A stretch of DNA of 64,000 bases from Neonectria sp. B-13 (Eukaryota; Ascomycota; Sordariomycetes; Hypocreales; Nectriaceae), in the NCBI GenBank assembly GCA_002682825.1, contig NOKP01000033.1, positions 62,001 through 126,000 of the forward strand. Reading direction: 5' to 3'. Of this stretch, positions 1 through 13,154 are shown piece after piece (within the stretch, counting starts at the first letter, position 1; every line of letters starts with the position of its first letter). The position numbers and the translations under genes were made by a program. The notes under the pieces were generated by a model that made no database searches, had not been told where the DNA came from, and saw only the letters and a list, made by a program, of their open reading frames with translations.

Positions 1-1205
1 AAAGCTTTTAATTCAATCTAAGTTAAAAGCTTTAGCTTTCTTATTATCTTTTTTTACTTTTACTAATTAATTAAGCTTTTAGTCTTAAAAATATAAAATA
101 AATTTAATTCTCTTAAGTATTTCCTTTTTTACTTAAATAATAAGTTCTTTTAGAATAATATTACTTTTTATTATTTATTTCTTTATTAGGCTAATTAGCT
201 CTTAAATAGCTAAAATAATAAGAAAGATTCTAAGAAAATTATATTTCTATTAACTATTTTAGTAAAAGGTAAGTATTCTATAAATAAGAAATTTATAAAG
301 TATACTATTAAAAGCTATAATTTCTCTTTAGATAATAGTAAAAACTATAAATTATTCCTTCTTTTCTTTCTTTAGAGTATTAAAGATATAAAAATACTCT
401 TTCTTTAAGTTCTAAATATAAGTAATTTAATAGGTTTAATTAGTAAAATGAATAATTCTAATAAGAAATCTTTAGTTAAATTAAGTTTCTTAGAATAGTT
501 AGAATCTTAAGAAAGATTAGTTTTTTATAATAAAGATAATCTTCTTAATAAGCTTAATTAAATAATTAAATTATTCTTATTTATTTATTTTAATCTTAAA
601 AGTATTAAGATTAAGACTATTAAAAGTAATAATAATTAGATCCTTTATATTATAAGTTATTAAATATAAGAATATAAAAAGGCTAAAGTTAATAAATATC
701 TTTTTATTCTAAAGGTTATTTAATAGTTCTTATAGATTTATATAATACTTATTCTAAGAGCTAAAGTCTTTTTTATTAAAGTCTAAATAAAATTAAATAG
801 TTTTAACTTAAGCTTTAATTATATTTTTATTTTTTAAGGCTAAGTACTTTAGGCTTATATTTCTCTAGTAAGATTAATTAAATTAAAAAAAGTAAAAGAT
901 TAATTAATTAATTAAATTTTAATAAAGTAATATCTTAGATATAAACTCTTTTAAATATAGAAAGCTTTATTTACCTTTTTTATTATAAATAATCCCTTTA
1001 TAGAATATTAGTTTATTATTAGTATAATAAAACTAAATTTTCTTTTTATAGTAGCTATTACTATAGTATTTTAGAAAATAATAATACTTTTAAAAGTTAA
1101 TCTAATAATAAAAAAATAAAGAATAAGATTCTTATTAAAATTTAGACTTAAATAGAAGAAAATTATAATATTAAGACTTAAGTTATAATATAAATTTTCC
1201 TTAGA

Positions 1206-1593
1206 TATTATAGAAAGGCCCTAGAATACCTAGCTAAAAGTCTTTAGAACTTCCTAGCTAAATGTTTACTAGGAAATCCTATGGAGTTAAGGGACCTTAT
1301 CTCTAAAGGACTTCCTATAGATTTCCTAGATATCTTCTAGGCTCTTTTTAGCAGGGAAGATAAAAGAGAAGATAAGAGGGAAATTAGGAAGAGAGAAAGT
1401 ATATATTTATACTTATAAGAATAACTATAATTTAATCTAAAAGATTATAATCTAAAAGGTTTATTTTTAGAAAAGACTCTTTTTTTAAAAGAGATTAATA
1501 TATACTTTAAAAGAATATTCTAATTAATTTAAAGTCTATCTTTCTCTTATTTTAATACTTTCTATCTATATTATAAAGCTAGTTTCTATAATA
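1206..1593 (+). repeat. Left LTR (388 bp)
   Basis: This is a direct repeat of 22395-22782 with the same length and termini, differing mostly by transitions. It contains a TATA-like stretch near 1400 and an internal segment rich in GGAAGATAAAAG-type text shared by both copies. The preceding five bases, TTAGA, match the bases that follow the right copy. Confidence 0.65.
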
Positions 1594-2703
1594 ATTAATA
1601 AATAAATAAGGAATTAAACTTTAGACTACTTTTAAACTATTATTATATAACTATTATAATAATACTATTAAAGAATAAGAAATTCTATATATTATATATT
1701 AATCTATTCTTTAATTAATAATTATTTTAAGTTTATAAAAATAACTATTAATAATTATATATACTCTTTATAATTAATATTAAGAATACTCTTAAACAAA
1801 AGATATAGAATTAAGTAAAAGAATAGAAAGTTTTAGAAAGTTATTAATAATATAAATTAGACTATTTATTTCTAATTAAAGAAGTTATTAAATAATAATA
1901 TAAAGTCTTTTATATAACTTACTTTTTATACTTAAGTTATAATAATATCTTAAGAATATATATAAGTCTTTAGCTTTAGTAAAAAGACCTATAGTACTAA
2001 GTAATAAGAGAATAACTTTAATCCTAAGTTGATTAGATTATATAGCTTTTTAGTAGTAAGATATATATTTTTAAAAGAGAGTAAAGTATTCCTATAGACT
2101 TTCTTAATACTCTTCCTATAGGTAAGATACTAGAACTTACTTATTTATAGTATAATACTAAAGTAGATCTAGAATAACTATTCCTATTAATATTAACTAA
2201 AGTTAATAAGTAATTAAGTAATCCCTAACTAATTATATATTTCTTATTATTATTACCTAAGCCTAAAGTTAAGCCTTTTTTTAATCCTTTTTTATAGTTC
2301 TCTTTAAGAAGTATAAAAACAATTAACTTTAATTACTATTATAAAATAAGTTTAAAAGGTAATAACTTATAACTATAGCTAGACTTATAAGGCTTTAAAG
2401 ATAGAAATAATAATTTAAACTTATTAAATAACTACTTATTATAAGATTTAATATAGTTAACCTTTATTATTATAACTATTAAATAATTATAAGCTATAAT
2501 AGCTATATTTACTTAAGCTATAAAAAGGTAAAATAGTAGAAGACTTTAGTTTTATACTAATAAGATTAGAAAATTCTAATTATTATTAATATATAATAAT
2601 AACTTTAATAGTATTAAGGAAGATAGGAAAATAATTATTTAGTAAAGTTACTTCTATTTTATTAATGCTTTTTAGTAATATATAGTATATAAAGAGCAAT
2701 ATT

Positions 2704-3743
2704 TTTACTATTAAAACTACTATTTAGACTACTATTTCTACCTATTTATAATTGTACTAAACAGTTATATGTTTTCTTTACTTAAGCTTAATAGAGGGAT
2801 AGATCTTTAGATTTTAAACCTAATTATTAACTTTTGCCCTCTTTAGCTTCCTAGAACTTCCTCTACTAAATCCCTTTATACAGCTTTATAGCTAATATTA
2901 GAGATAATTATAGGATTCTCTTAGTTTCTAATATATTACTCCTTTAGCTATAGATTGGTTAAAATAATATTATCTATTAATTGTATAATCCATAGGGTAG
3001 AGATAGGATTATATAGCTTCTTAAGGAACTCTTTCTCTATAGTAGTAATATTACTATTTCTTTCTAGCTTTAAAGCTAGCTTCTTTAAAAAGAGCTATTC
3101 TATTATAATCTATTAGGCTATTACTATATTAAGCTAGATTCTATCTTATAGTAGGATATTATAGTTAAAGACTATTAATTAAACTAATTTCTTAGGTCTA
3201 AAGCAATTAATTATAAGCTATTTTATATACTTTAAATTAGACTTTTAAGCTATAATTTATAGTATAGAAATAAAGCTTAAATATTCTTTTAATTTAATAT
3301 ATAGATTATATAAGAGCTTATATATATAACTTAGTAAGAGCTTACTAAGCTATAATATAATTCAGATAAAAGCAGTTATTTTATATAATTAATAGTATAG
3401 TTATTATATTGTTTAAAAGGTTAAATAAAATATAAAGAGATAATTTAGAAAGTATAAAGATTAGGCTTTTATCCTAAGAGGTTTTAGCCTTTTCTAAGGT
3501 TTAGCTTTTCTAAGATTTAACTTTTCTAAGATTTAGCTTTTCTAAGATCTAGCTTTTCTAGCTAATTAAGGCAATAAAACTTATACTTTAATTTTATAAT
3601 AGAAACTTTTATCTCCTTAAGTTATTATTACCTTAGGCTTAAGTATTAAGCCTATTATACTATTGTTTTTTCTATTTTCTTTTATATTATTTAATCTTTA
3701 GTCTCTTCTCTAGATATATACTACTAAGGACTATTATATTTAA
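2704..3743 (+). mobile_element. R1 retroposon copy a
   Basis: Full-length R1 (about 1.04 kb), from ACTATTAAAACTAC to CTATTATATTTAA. It is flanked by the 15-bp duplication ATAAAGAGCAATATT (2689-2703) and ATAAAGAGTAATATT (3744-3758), which differ by a single C/T change. Strand here means that the constant 3' end (CTATTATATCTAA type) lies to the right. Confidence 0.8.
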
Positions 3744-5526
3744 ATAAAGAGTAATATTATACTTTACTTTCTATATATTTACTAATACTCTTAATAAATA
3801 ATATCTTTAGCTAATATATTAATAATTTAATTAAGGAAATATAAACTAGCTTATAAAACCTTAAGAAAGAATTAAACCTATAGTATAATCTACTTTAATA
3901 CTATTTTAGGATATAGTTAGAAATTGCTTAATAAGCCTTTAATAAGGAAACGTTTACTATTATTAATATTTATAATTAAGTAGACTTTAATAGTTAAATA
4001 TTCTAAATTAAGTATAAAGTATAATTAATTAATTATATAGATATTCTAATTCTTAGGATAATCTATTAAAAGCTAGATATATATTTTCATAAGAAAATAC
4101 TATACCTAAAGACTTCTTAGAGACTAAAAGACTAAATAGAAGAATATAATAATATAATACTAAACTTATATACTTAAGTTATAATTAGTAATTAAAAAGA
4201 CTTAGTCTACTAAAGCAATTATAATAGTATAATAAGCTATTATAATAGCCTATTTAGTATAACTAAAAGTATTATAATTAATAAGTAAGTTAAATAGGAA
4301 TTATAAGAAACTACTATAGAAACTACTTTCTAGTAGTCTTAATATTAGAATTTCCTATTAAGATCTTTATTCTAAGGATTATAGCCTTATACTTAGACCC
4401 TTAGAAGGACTAATATAGTCTTCTTACTACTATCTTAAGCTACTTAAGATAACTAGTAATTATTTACTCTCTTATCTTCTATTTAATAATTATTAAGTAG
4501 TTAAGACTAAAAGCTATTTTTCTATTTATAAAATTATAATAAGAAACTAAGTACTAGTTAAAATAACTAACTTAATTAAGTATATTATATACTAGAAAGT
4601 ATTAGCTTAAATAACTATAAAGGCTATTACTTTATATAAAAGAAAGTAAAGGAATTAATTACTATTAGTAAAAATGCTTAAAACTTAAATAAAAAGTAGT
4701 AAAGTAAAAATAAAAAGAAGAATATAATCTTTACTTTAGATAAAGATAATAATCTAAAGATAGTTAAGTTATCTAAAGACTTTTATAGATTTATTTAAGA
4801 ATTTAAAACTATAAATTATTAATATAAAGAGGTTTACTTTATTCTTAATACCTTTTAGTAACATTTTACTTAATTACTTTCTACTTATTATAATAAGATT
4901 CCTAAGAAAACTATTAATATTATTAAGTATACTTTAATAGAATTAGTATTAAGTTTAGATCTTTCTACTACTTATATATATATATAAGTATAAGTAATAG
5001 TTAGACCTTAAGGAAAATACTAATAAAAGGTATATATTAACTTAAATACTATTTACTTAGTAATAAGAAAGGAAATACTTAAGTTCTTTTTAGATATTTA
5101 ATTAGACTTATTTAAAATAGTATAATTAGATAGTATTAAATCTAAGTAAGCTCTTAGATAGATAGACTTTATTTTATTCCTACTTAGTACTAAGAATAAT
5201 AAACTAATAACTATTAAAGTTTATATTAGTACTTAGGTTATACTTTAACTTAGTATTAAACTACTTATTAAATAAGAATTCTTAGTTCTTAATAAGGTAA
5301 ATATTCTTAACTTAATTTAATAAGTTATAATTAGAATAGTTAGCTATATAGTACTATTAATAGCTATCTATAAATAGAAAGCTTAGAAATTTCCTATTTA
5401 AACTATAGACTTTATAATAGTTCCTTTAAGAAATAGTAAAATTATATAAATAAATACCTTAAAGGAAGCTATTAACTAAGACTTAATTCTAGTTCTATAA
5501 ATACTTAAGGTTATAAGAGCTATTAT

Positions 5527-6574
5527 TTAGATATAATAGTCCTTAGTAGTATATACCTAGAGAAGGGGCTAAAGATTAAATAGTATAAAAGAAAACAGAA
5601 AAAACAATAGTATAATAGGCTTAATACCTAAGCCTAAGGTAATAATGACTTAAGGAGATAAAAGTTTCTACTATAAAGTTAAAGTATAAGTTTTACTGCT
5701 TTAATCAGCTAGAAAAGCTAGATCTTAGAAAAGCTAGATCTTAGAAAAGCTAGATCTTAGAAAAGCTAGATCTTGGAAAAGCTAGACCTTGGAAAAGCTA
5801 GATCTTAGAAAAGGCTAAAACCCCTTAGGATAAAAGCTTAGCCTTTATACTTTCTAGGTTACCCCTTTGCATTCTATCTAACCTTCTATATAATACAAAG
5901 ACCATATAACTAATTATATAAGATAACTTTTTGAATTATACTATAGCCTAGTAAGCCCTTACTAAGCTATACTTATAGGCTCTTATACAATCTATATAGC
6001 CTATTTTAAGTAGATCTAAGCCTTATTTCTAAGCTACAAATTATACTTTAAAAGTCTAACCTATAAGATATAAAAGAGATTAAAACTAATTAATGCCCTA
6101 AGGCTAAGGAATTAGTCCAATTAGTAGTCTTTAGTTATTATATCCTATTATAAGATAGAATCTAGCCTAATAGAGTAATAGCCTAGTAGATTGCAATAGA
6201 ATAGGTCTTTCTAGAGGGGCTAGCTTTAAAGCTAGAAAGGAATAATAATACTACTAATATAGAGAAGAGGTTTATCAATAGTCTAAAGTATAATAATTAT
6301 ATCTTATAGGTTATATAGCTAATGAGTAATACTATAATAACCAACCTGCAACCGAAGGAGTGATAACTGCATTAGAAAGCGAGAGAATCCTAATCGGCCA
6401 TAAAGCTGTATGGAGGGATTTGGCAGAGGGAGTTTAGAGGGGGCAAAAGTCAATAATTAGGTTCAAAATCCAAAGATCTATCCCCCTATTAAGCTTAAGC
6501 AAAGGAAACATATGACTGTTTAGTGTAATTGTAGATAAGTAGAAATAGTAGTCTAAACAGTAGTTTTAATAGTG
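5527..6574 (-). mobile_element. R1 retroposon copy b
   Basis: Full-length R1 in reverse orientation with a 14-bp duplication ATAAGAGCTATTAT at 5513-5526 and 6575-6588. Part of it (about 6340-6540) is less mutated than other copies and keeps GC-containing words. It carries about six tandem units of a 16-bp internal repeat (GAAAAGCTAGATCTTA) around 5708-5810. Confidence 0.8.
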
Positions 6575-7352
6575 ATAAGAGCTATTATATAATAGCTAGA
6601 AATAGTATTTATACTTAATTAATCTTAATAATCTATATCCTTTATAAAAGGAAGGTAAGTTAATATACTTAAGCTAATTACCTTTAGTAATAGGATTAAG
6701 AAGATTAACTAAGAACTAATACTTATCTAACTTAGAAATATAGCTCTTATTAGTATTAAGATCTAATATAATATAACTAATTCAATAAGATTAGAATCTA
6801 TTAGAATTAAAGAGGAAGAAAAAGAATAAACTCTATTATTAGAGTATTAGAAAATAGGTATTAACTCTAATACTAAGCTAGGAATATTAAGACCTAAGTA
6901 TAAAAAGGAAGTTATACTATTAAACCTAGTCTACTTTTATAATAATAGAACTACTTATATAAATACTTTATAAATAATTATAAAAGACTTCTTTAACCTT
7001 TAGATTAATAATAGAGAAATTAAGATTAGAAAAAGCTAGGAAATAAAAATATTACTAATAGAGAACTAGTATAAGAAGAAACTTAGCTTTTATTTTTACT
7101 TTATAAGCTTAAAAAGCTAAGAGTTCTTAAATAAGATATTTAATATCTTATATAACTAAGAGTAAATAAACTAAGCCTATAGATTAATACCTTTTATTAG
7201 TTTAATATTTATAGTATAATAGATAATTAGTAGAAAAGAAAAGAATAGAATAATAATTAACCTTTAAGCTTTTAATAATATTATTCTATTAAATACTTAC
7301 TTTATACTATTCTAAGGAAATATTATTATAAAGTTATATAATAAGAAATAAT

Positions 7353-8415
7353 ACTATTGAAACTACTATTTGGACTACTGTTTCTACCTATCCGCAATTG
7401 CACTAAACAGTTATATGTTTCCTTTGCTTAAGCTTAATAGGGGGATAGATCTTTGGATTTTGAACCTAATTATTGACTTTTGCCCCCTCCATAACAGCTA
7501 TTATCAGTCCGCTGATGCTAGAAACAACCATTAGGCTTCCTAGAACTCCTTCTGCCAAATCCCTCCATGCTTCATAGCTGATCAGTAGGATTCTCTTGCT
7601 TTCTAATGTATTACTCCTTCGGTTATAGGTTAGTTAGTATAGTATTGCTTATTAGCTATATAACCTATAAGATATAGTCATTATGCTTTAGACTATTAAT
7701 AAACCTCTTCTCTATATTAATAATATTACTATTCCTTTCTAGCTTTAAAGCTAGCCTCTCTAGAAAGACTTATTCTATTATAATCTACTAAGTTATTATT
7801 TTATTAGGCTAGATTCTATCTTATAATAGAATATAATAACTAAAGACTATTAACTAGACTAATTCCTTAGCCTTAGAGTATTAATCAGTTTTAACCTTTT
7901 TTATATCTTATAGGTTAAACTTTTAAACTATAATTTATAGCTTAGAAATAAGGCTTAGATCTACTTAAAATAGACTATATAGGTTGTATAAGAGCCTATA
8001 GGTATAGCTTAGTAAGGGCTTACTAGGCTATAGTATAATTTAGAAGGTTATTATATATAATTGGTTATATGGTTATTATATTAAGTAGAAGGTTGAATGG
8101 AATGTGAAAAGATAACCTAGAAAGTATAAAGGCTAAGCTTTTATCCTAAGGAGTTTTAGCCTTTTCTAAGGTTTAGCTTTTCTAAGATCTAGCTTTTCTA
8201 AGATCTAGCTTTTCTAAGATTTAGCTTTTTTAGCTGATTAAAATAGTAAAACTTATACCTTAACTTTATAGTAGAAACTTTTATTTCTTTAAGTTATTAT
8301 TATCTTAGGCTTAAGTATTAAGCTTATTATACTATTATTTTTTCTATTTTCTTTTATACTATTTAATCTTTAGCCTCTTCTCTAGGTGTATACTACTAAG
8401 GACTATTATATCTAA
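7353..8415 (+). mobile_element. R1 retroposon copy c
   Basis: Full-length R1 with flanking ATAATAAGAAATAA at about 7338-7352 and 8416-8429. Its 5' third (7353-7640) is the best preserved 5' end in the window: several C/G positions that are T/A in other copies are kept, which makes it the best guide to the ancestral 5' end. Confidence 0.8.
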
Positions 8416-9390
8416 ATAATAAGAAATAAATTATAATAATTAATACTTAAAGCTTTTTCTATTAGTTCTTAATATAGTAAAAGTATTATAATTAGTTTAT
8501 AATAATTAACTATTATAAGATAGAACAATTTAAGGTTATTCTAATAGAATTCTATAACTCTTTAGTTTATATATAATAATTTATAAACTAAATATTATAA
8601 CTATATTTAAAGTTTATATAAACCTTTATTAATAATATTATTATAATTATTAATAGTAATATAAAGTTCCTAAAGAACTTATAAAAGATCTTTTAGCTTT
8701 TCTAAGACTAAAATATTACTCTTTCTATAGAAAAGGTATTTATTAGTTATTAATTAATATAATTATTTAAATTTTATATTAATAGACTTAGTCTAAGTAA
8801 TATAGAAGAGTAAGTTAAAGTATTATAAAACCTTAAGTTCTTTAGTATACTTTAATAGCTTAAGAAATAAATTAGTATAATTAGATAGCTTTAATATTTT
8901 ATCTATTAATTTACTAATAGAATTATATTTTTATAAGACTATAAGACTAATATATTAGTAGAAGTAAAAGCTAAGAAAAAGCTAAAAAATAGACTAAAAT
9001 AAATAGTATATATAAGTAAAATAACCTTTATTTCTATAGAAAAGAAAGAAAAATGCTTTAAGAAAGTTAATTCTATTCTTATTAATATAAAAGCTTTATA
9101 TTATTTTAATCTAGATTAAGAACTATTTATATAGTTAAATAGCTCTAAAGAATAAAATATAAAAGGAATCCTATTCTACTTTAATTCTAAGTATACTTAA
9201 GATAGTTAAAGTATAATTCCTAGAAAGGCTATTTAATTAATTCTATATCTAAGCTAAGCTTTATAGAATATAAAGAAATAGTATTAATCTATTAAACTAG
9301 AAATAATAAGACTTATTTAAATATATTAAAAGATAAAAATAATATTATACTTAATTAAAGGAAAGAAAGTATAAGTCTTTATTTATTATT

Positions 9391-10450
9391 TAAATATAAT
9401 AGTCCTTAGTAGTATATACTTAAAGAAAGAGCTAAAGATTAAATAGTATAAAAGAAAATAGAAAAAACAATAATATAATAAGCTTAATATTTAAGCTTAA
9501 GATAATAATAACTTAAGAAGATAAAAGTTTTTACTATAAAGTTAAGGTATAAGTTTTACTATTCTAATTAGCTAAAAAAGCTAGATCTTAGAAAAGCTAG
9601 ATCTTAAAAAGGCTAGATCTTAGAAAAGCTAAATCTTGAAAAAGCTAAACCTTAGAAAAGTTAGATCTTAGAAAAGGCTAAAACCCCTTAGGATAAAAGC
9701 CTAATCTTTATACTTTCTAGATTACTCTTTTATATTCTATTTAACCTTCTATATAATATAAAGACTATACAATCAATTATATAAGATAATTGCCTTCTAA
9801 ATTATACTATAGCCTAATAAGCCTTTATTAAGCTATACTTATAGGCTCTTATATAACCTATATAGCCTATTTTAAGTAGATTTAAGCCTTATTTCTAAGC
9901 TATAAATTATAGTTTAAAAGTCTAATCTATAAGATATAAAAAAAGTTAAAACTAATTAATACTTTAAGACTAAAGAATTAGTCTAATTAGTAGTTTTTAG
10001 TTATTATATTCTATTATAAGATAGAATCTAGCCTAATAGAATAATAGCTTAATAAATTATAATAAAATAAGTCTTTCTAAAAGGGCTAACCTTAAAGCTA
10101 GAAAGAAATAGTAATATTATTAATATAGAGAAGAAGTTTATTAATAGTCTAAAGTATAATAACTATATCTTATAGATTATATTACTAATAAGTAATACTA
10201 TAATAACTAATCTATAACTAAAGGAGTAATACATTAGAAAGTAAGAGAATCCTATTATAGTTATCTCTAATATTAGCTATAAAGCTATATAAAGGGATTT
10301 AGTAGAGGGAGTTTAGAGGGGGCAAAAGTTAATAATTAGGTTTAAAATCCAAAGATCTATCCTTCTATTAAGCTTAAGCAAAAGAAATATATAATTTAGT
10401 ACAATTATAGATAAGTAGAAACAGTAGTTCAAATAGTAGTTTTAATAGTA
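9391..10450 (-). mobile_element. R1 retroposon copy d
   Basis: Full-length R1 in reverse orientation, from TTAAATATAATAG to AGTTTTAATAGTA, heavily RIP-mutated. I could not find a clear target duplication at its borders, so the exact ends are uncertain by a few bases. Confidence 0.7.
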
Positions 10451-10660
10451 TAGATTATTAGTATATTTATAATTTTACTAACTTTTACTAAATAGTATAA
10501 AACTAAACTTACTTTAATATTATATTAGAATAAATAGTCTATTTTATTAGCTTCTTCTATAGATATATAGTTAAGATAAATAGTCTACTAATTCTCTTTA
10601 ACCTTTTATTTATTACTTTTATATACTTAATTAGTAATATGCTTAAGTATAAAAGAATAA

Positions 10661-10842
10661 ACTTATATAGCTAACCTTAAAGTAAAGCTACTATAACTAT
10701 TATAACTAAGGGTTTAGCCCTATAAGGACTATATAGAGTCTTTAATAAGCACTCTTTAACTATTTACTAAGTTAAAGTCTTATAATATACTAAGACTTAC
10801 CCTTTAAGCCTAATATCTTATCTTAGTTAAATTAACCTTTAT
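10661..10842 (+). repeat. Shared 182-bp segment (with 21623-21804)
   Basis: Similar to 21623-21804 in the same orientation, starting ACTTATATAGCTAACC and running to AATTAACCTTTAT, with differences mainly C/T and G/A. It is an internal part of a larger unidentified degraded element. Read with stops as glutamine it gives a plausible peptide, but I do not recognise the family. Confidence 0.55.
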
Positions 10843-12072
10843 AATTCTTTAACTTTTATATCTACTTAGGTAATTAGTATAAATATTATAATAATAAAGA
10901 ATTTATAATTAACTTTAGTATAAATAATATAACTACTAACTACTCTTTAACTAGTAGAAAATCCCTTATAAGAGGAATTAATAATTAAGGAAGTAATATA
11001 AATTATAGTCTTAAAGGAGCTAGGATAAAATACCCTTTAATTAGTAGAATAACTAATTATAGAAGAAATAGTAAATAACTAGAAAGTATTATTCTTAGCT
11101 ATATTAATAGAAGCTATAAGAACCTACCCTTTTTTAGAGAGTCTTATACTATTAAAAGCTATAGGTTACTATCTATCTAAGAGTAAAACCTTTAATATCT
11201 ATAATAATAACTTTTAATATTAGAATTAGTCCTTAATATACAATAAATATTAAGATTATTTAAATATTCTATAATTATATAAAGAATACTTAGAATCTTA
11301 ATAATTATATTAAGAAGTATTATAAGAGTTAAATAATTATAGTTAATAGTAATTATATAGAGAATATTTAGAATTCTATTTATAATAAAGCTAAGACTAA
11401 AAGGAATCTAAGCTATAAGTAATTATTAGAATGTTTATATAGTAAACTATCTAATAGATAGAATTCATAAGATAATTTATTAAATAATTAGTAATTATTA
11501 TACTTAAAAGGGACTAGGATAAACCTTTTATATATAACTATTAACTCTTATAGGATAATACTATAGGAGTTTAAATTAATAATTAGATCTATATAATTAA
11601 AGTAAGAAATAGCCTTTAAATAGACTACTTAAATGCTTAAAAGATTAAATAGTCTATAATAAAGTTTAACTATCTATTATAGATATAATAATATCATTAT
11701 ATAAAGAATCTTATAGAACTTTCTTAGAATAATCTTTTTAATTTTATTTATAAAAAATATATAGACTTATTACTATAAGACTAATAATTATATAATAAAC
11801 TACTAAAGTTTTAATAGAATAATAACTAGTTATTAATAAGCTATTTTAATATTTAGCTTATTATATATACTTTACTAAGAATAGAAGATTAAAAAAACTA
11901 ATCTAATCTAGTATACTAATACTACTATAGCTTAAAGAAACCTTTCTATAAGGAAATAGACTATCTAAAGGTAGACTTTATTAACTCTTAAAATATAATA
12001 AATAAAGCTAAAAGATTATAACTATATATATACTATAATAGTAAGCTTATATAGAATAATAGCTATAAGTAT

Positions 12073-13140
12073 TACTATTAAAACTACTATTTAGACTACT
12101 ATTTCTACCTATTTGCAATTACATTAAACAGTTATATATTTCCTTTACTTAAGCTTAATAATGGAATAGATCTTTAGATTTTAAACCTAATTATTAACTT
12201 TTACCCCTTCTATAATAGCTATTATTAGTCTACTAATACTAGGAATAACTATTAGGCTTCTAACTCTCTCTGCTAAATCCCTTTATACTTTATAGCTAAT
12301 GTTAAAAATAACTAGATTCCCTTAGTTTCTAATATATTACTCCTTTAGCTATAGGTTAGTTAGAATAATATTATCTATTAACTATATAATCTATAGAATA
12401 GAGATAAGATTATATAGCTTCTTAAAGAACTCTTTCTCTATAGTAGTAATATTATTATTCCTTTCTAGCTTTAAAGCTAATCTTTCTAAAAAGAGCTATT
12501 TTATTATAATCTATTAAGCTATTATTATATTAAGCTAGATTCTATTTTATAATAGGATATTATAGCTAAAGACTATTAATTAAATTAATTTCTTAAGTTT
12601 AAAGTAATTAATTATAGGCTATTTTATATACTTTAGGTTAGACTTTTAAACTATAATTTATAATATAGAAATAAGGCTTAAATATTCTTTTAATTTAATA
12701 TATAGATTATATAAGAGCTTATATATATAGCTTAGTAAGAGCTTATTAGGCTATAGTATAATTTAAATAGAAGTAGTTATCTTATATAATTAGTAGTATA
12801 ATTATTATATTATTTAGAAGGTTAAATAAAATATAAAGAAATAATCTAGAAAGCATAGAAATTACCTTATAGACTAGGCTTTTATCCTAAGGGGTTTTAG
12901 CCTTTTCTAAGGTTTAGCTTTTCTAAGATCTAGCTTTTTTAAGATCTAGCTTTTCTAGCTAATTAGAGCAGTAAAACTTATATCTTAACTTTATAATAGA
13001 AACTTTTATCTCCTTAAGTTATTATTACCTTAGGCTTAGGTATTAAGCCTATTATATTATTATTTTTTCTATTTTCTTTTATACTATTTAACCTTTAGTC
13101 TTTTTTCTAAGTATATACTACTAAGGACTATTATATCTAA
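12073..13140 (+). mobile_element. R1 retroposon copy e
   Basis: Full-length R1 flanked by the 14-bp duplication ATAGCTATAAGTAT at 12059-12072 and 13141-13154. The surrounding sequence resumes across the insertion as degraded retrotransposon text. Confidence 0.8.
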
Positions 13141-13154
13141 ATAGCTATAAGTAT

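Noticed and set aside
5700..5815. CRISPR-like array of 16-bp repeats
   Set aside because: The units are contiguous tandem repeats without unique spacers, inside a eukaryotic retroposon.
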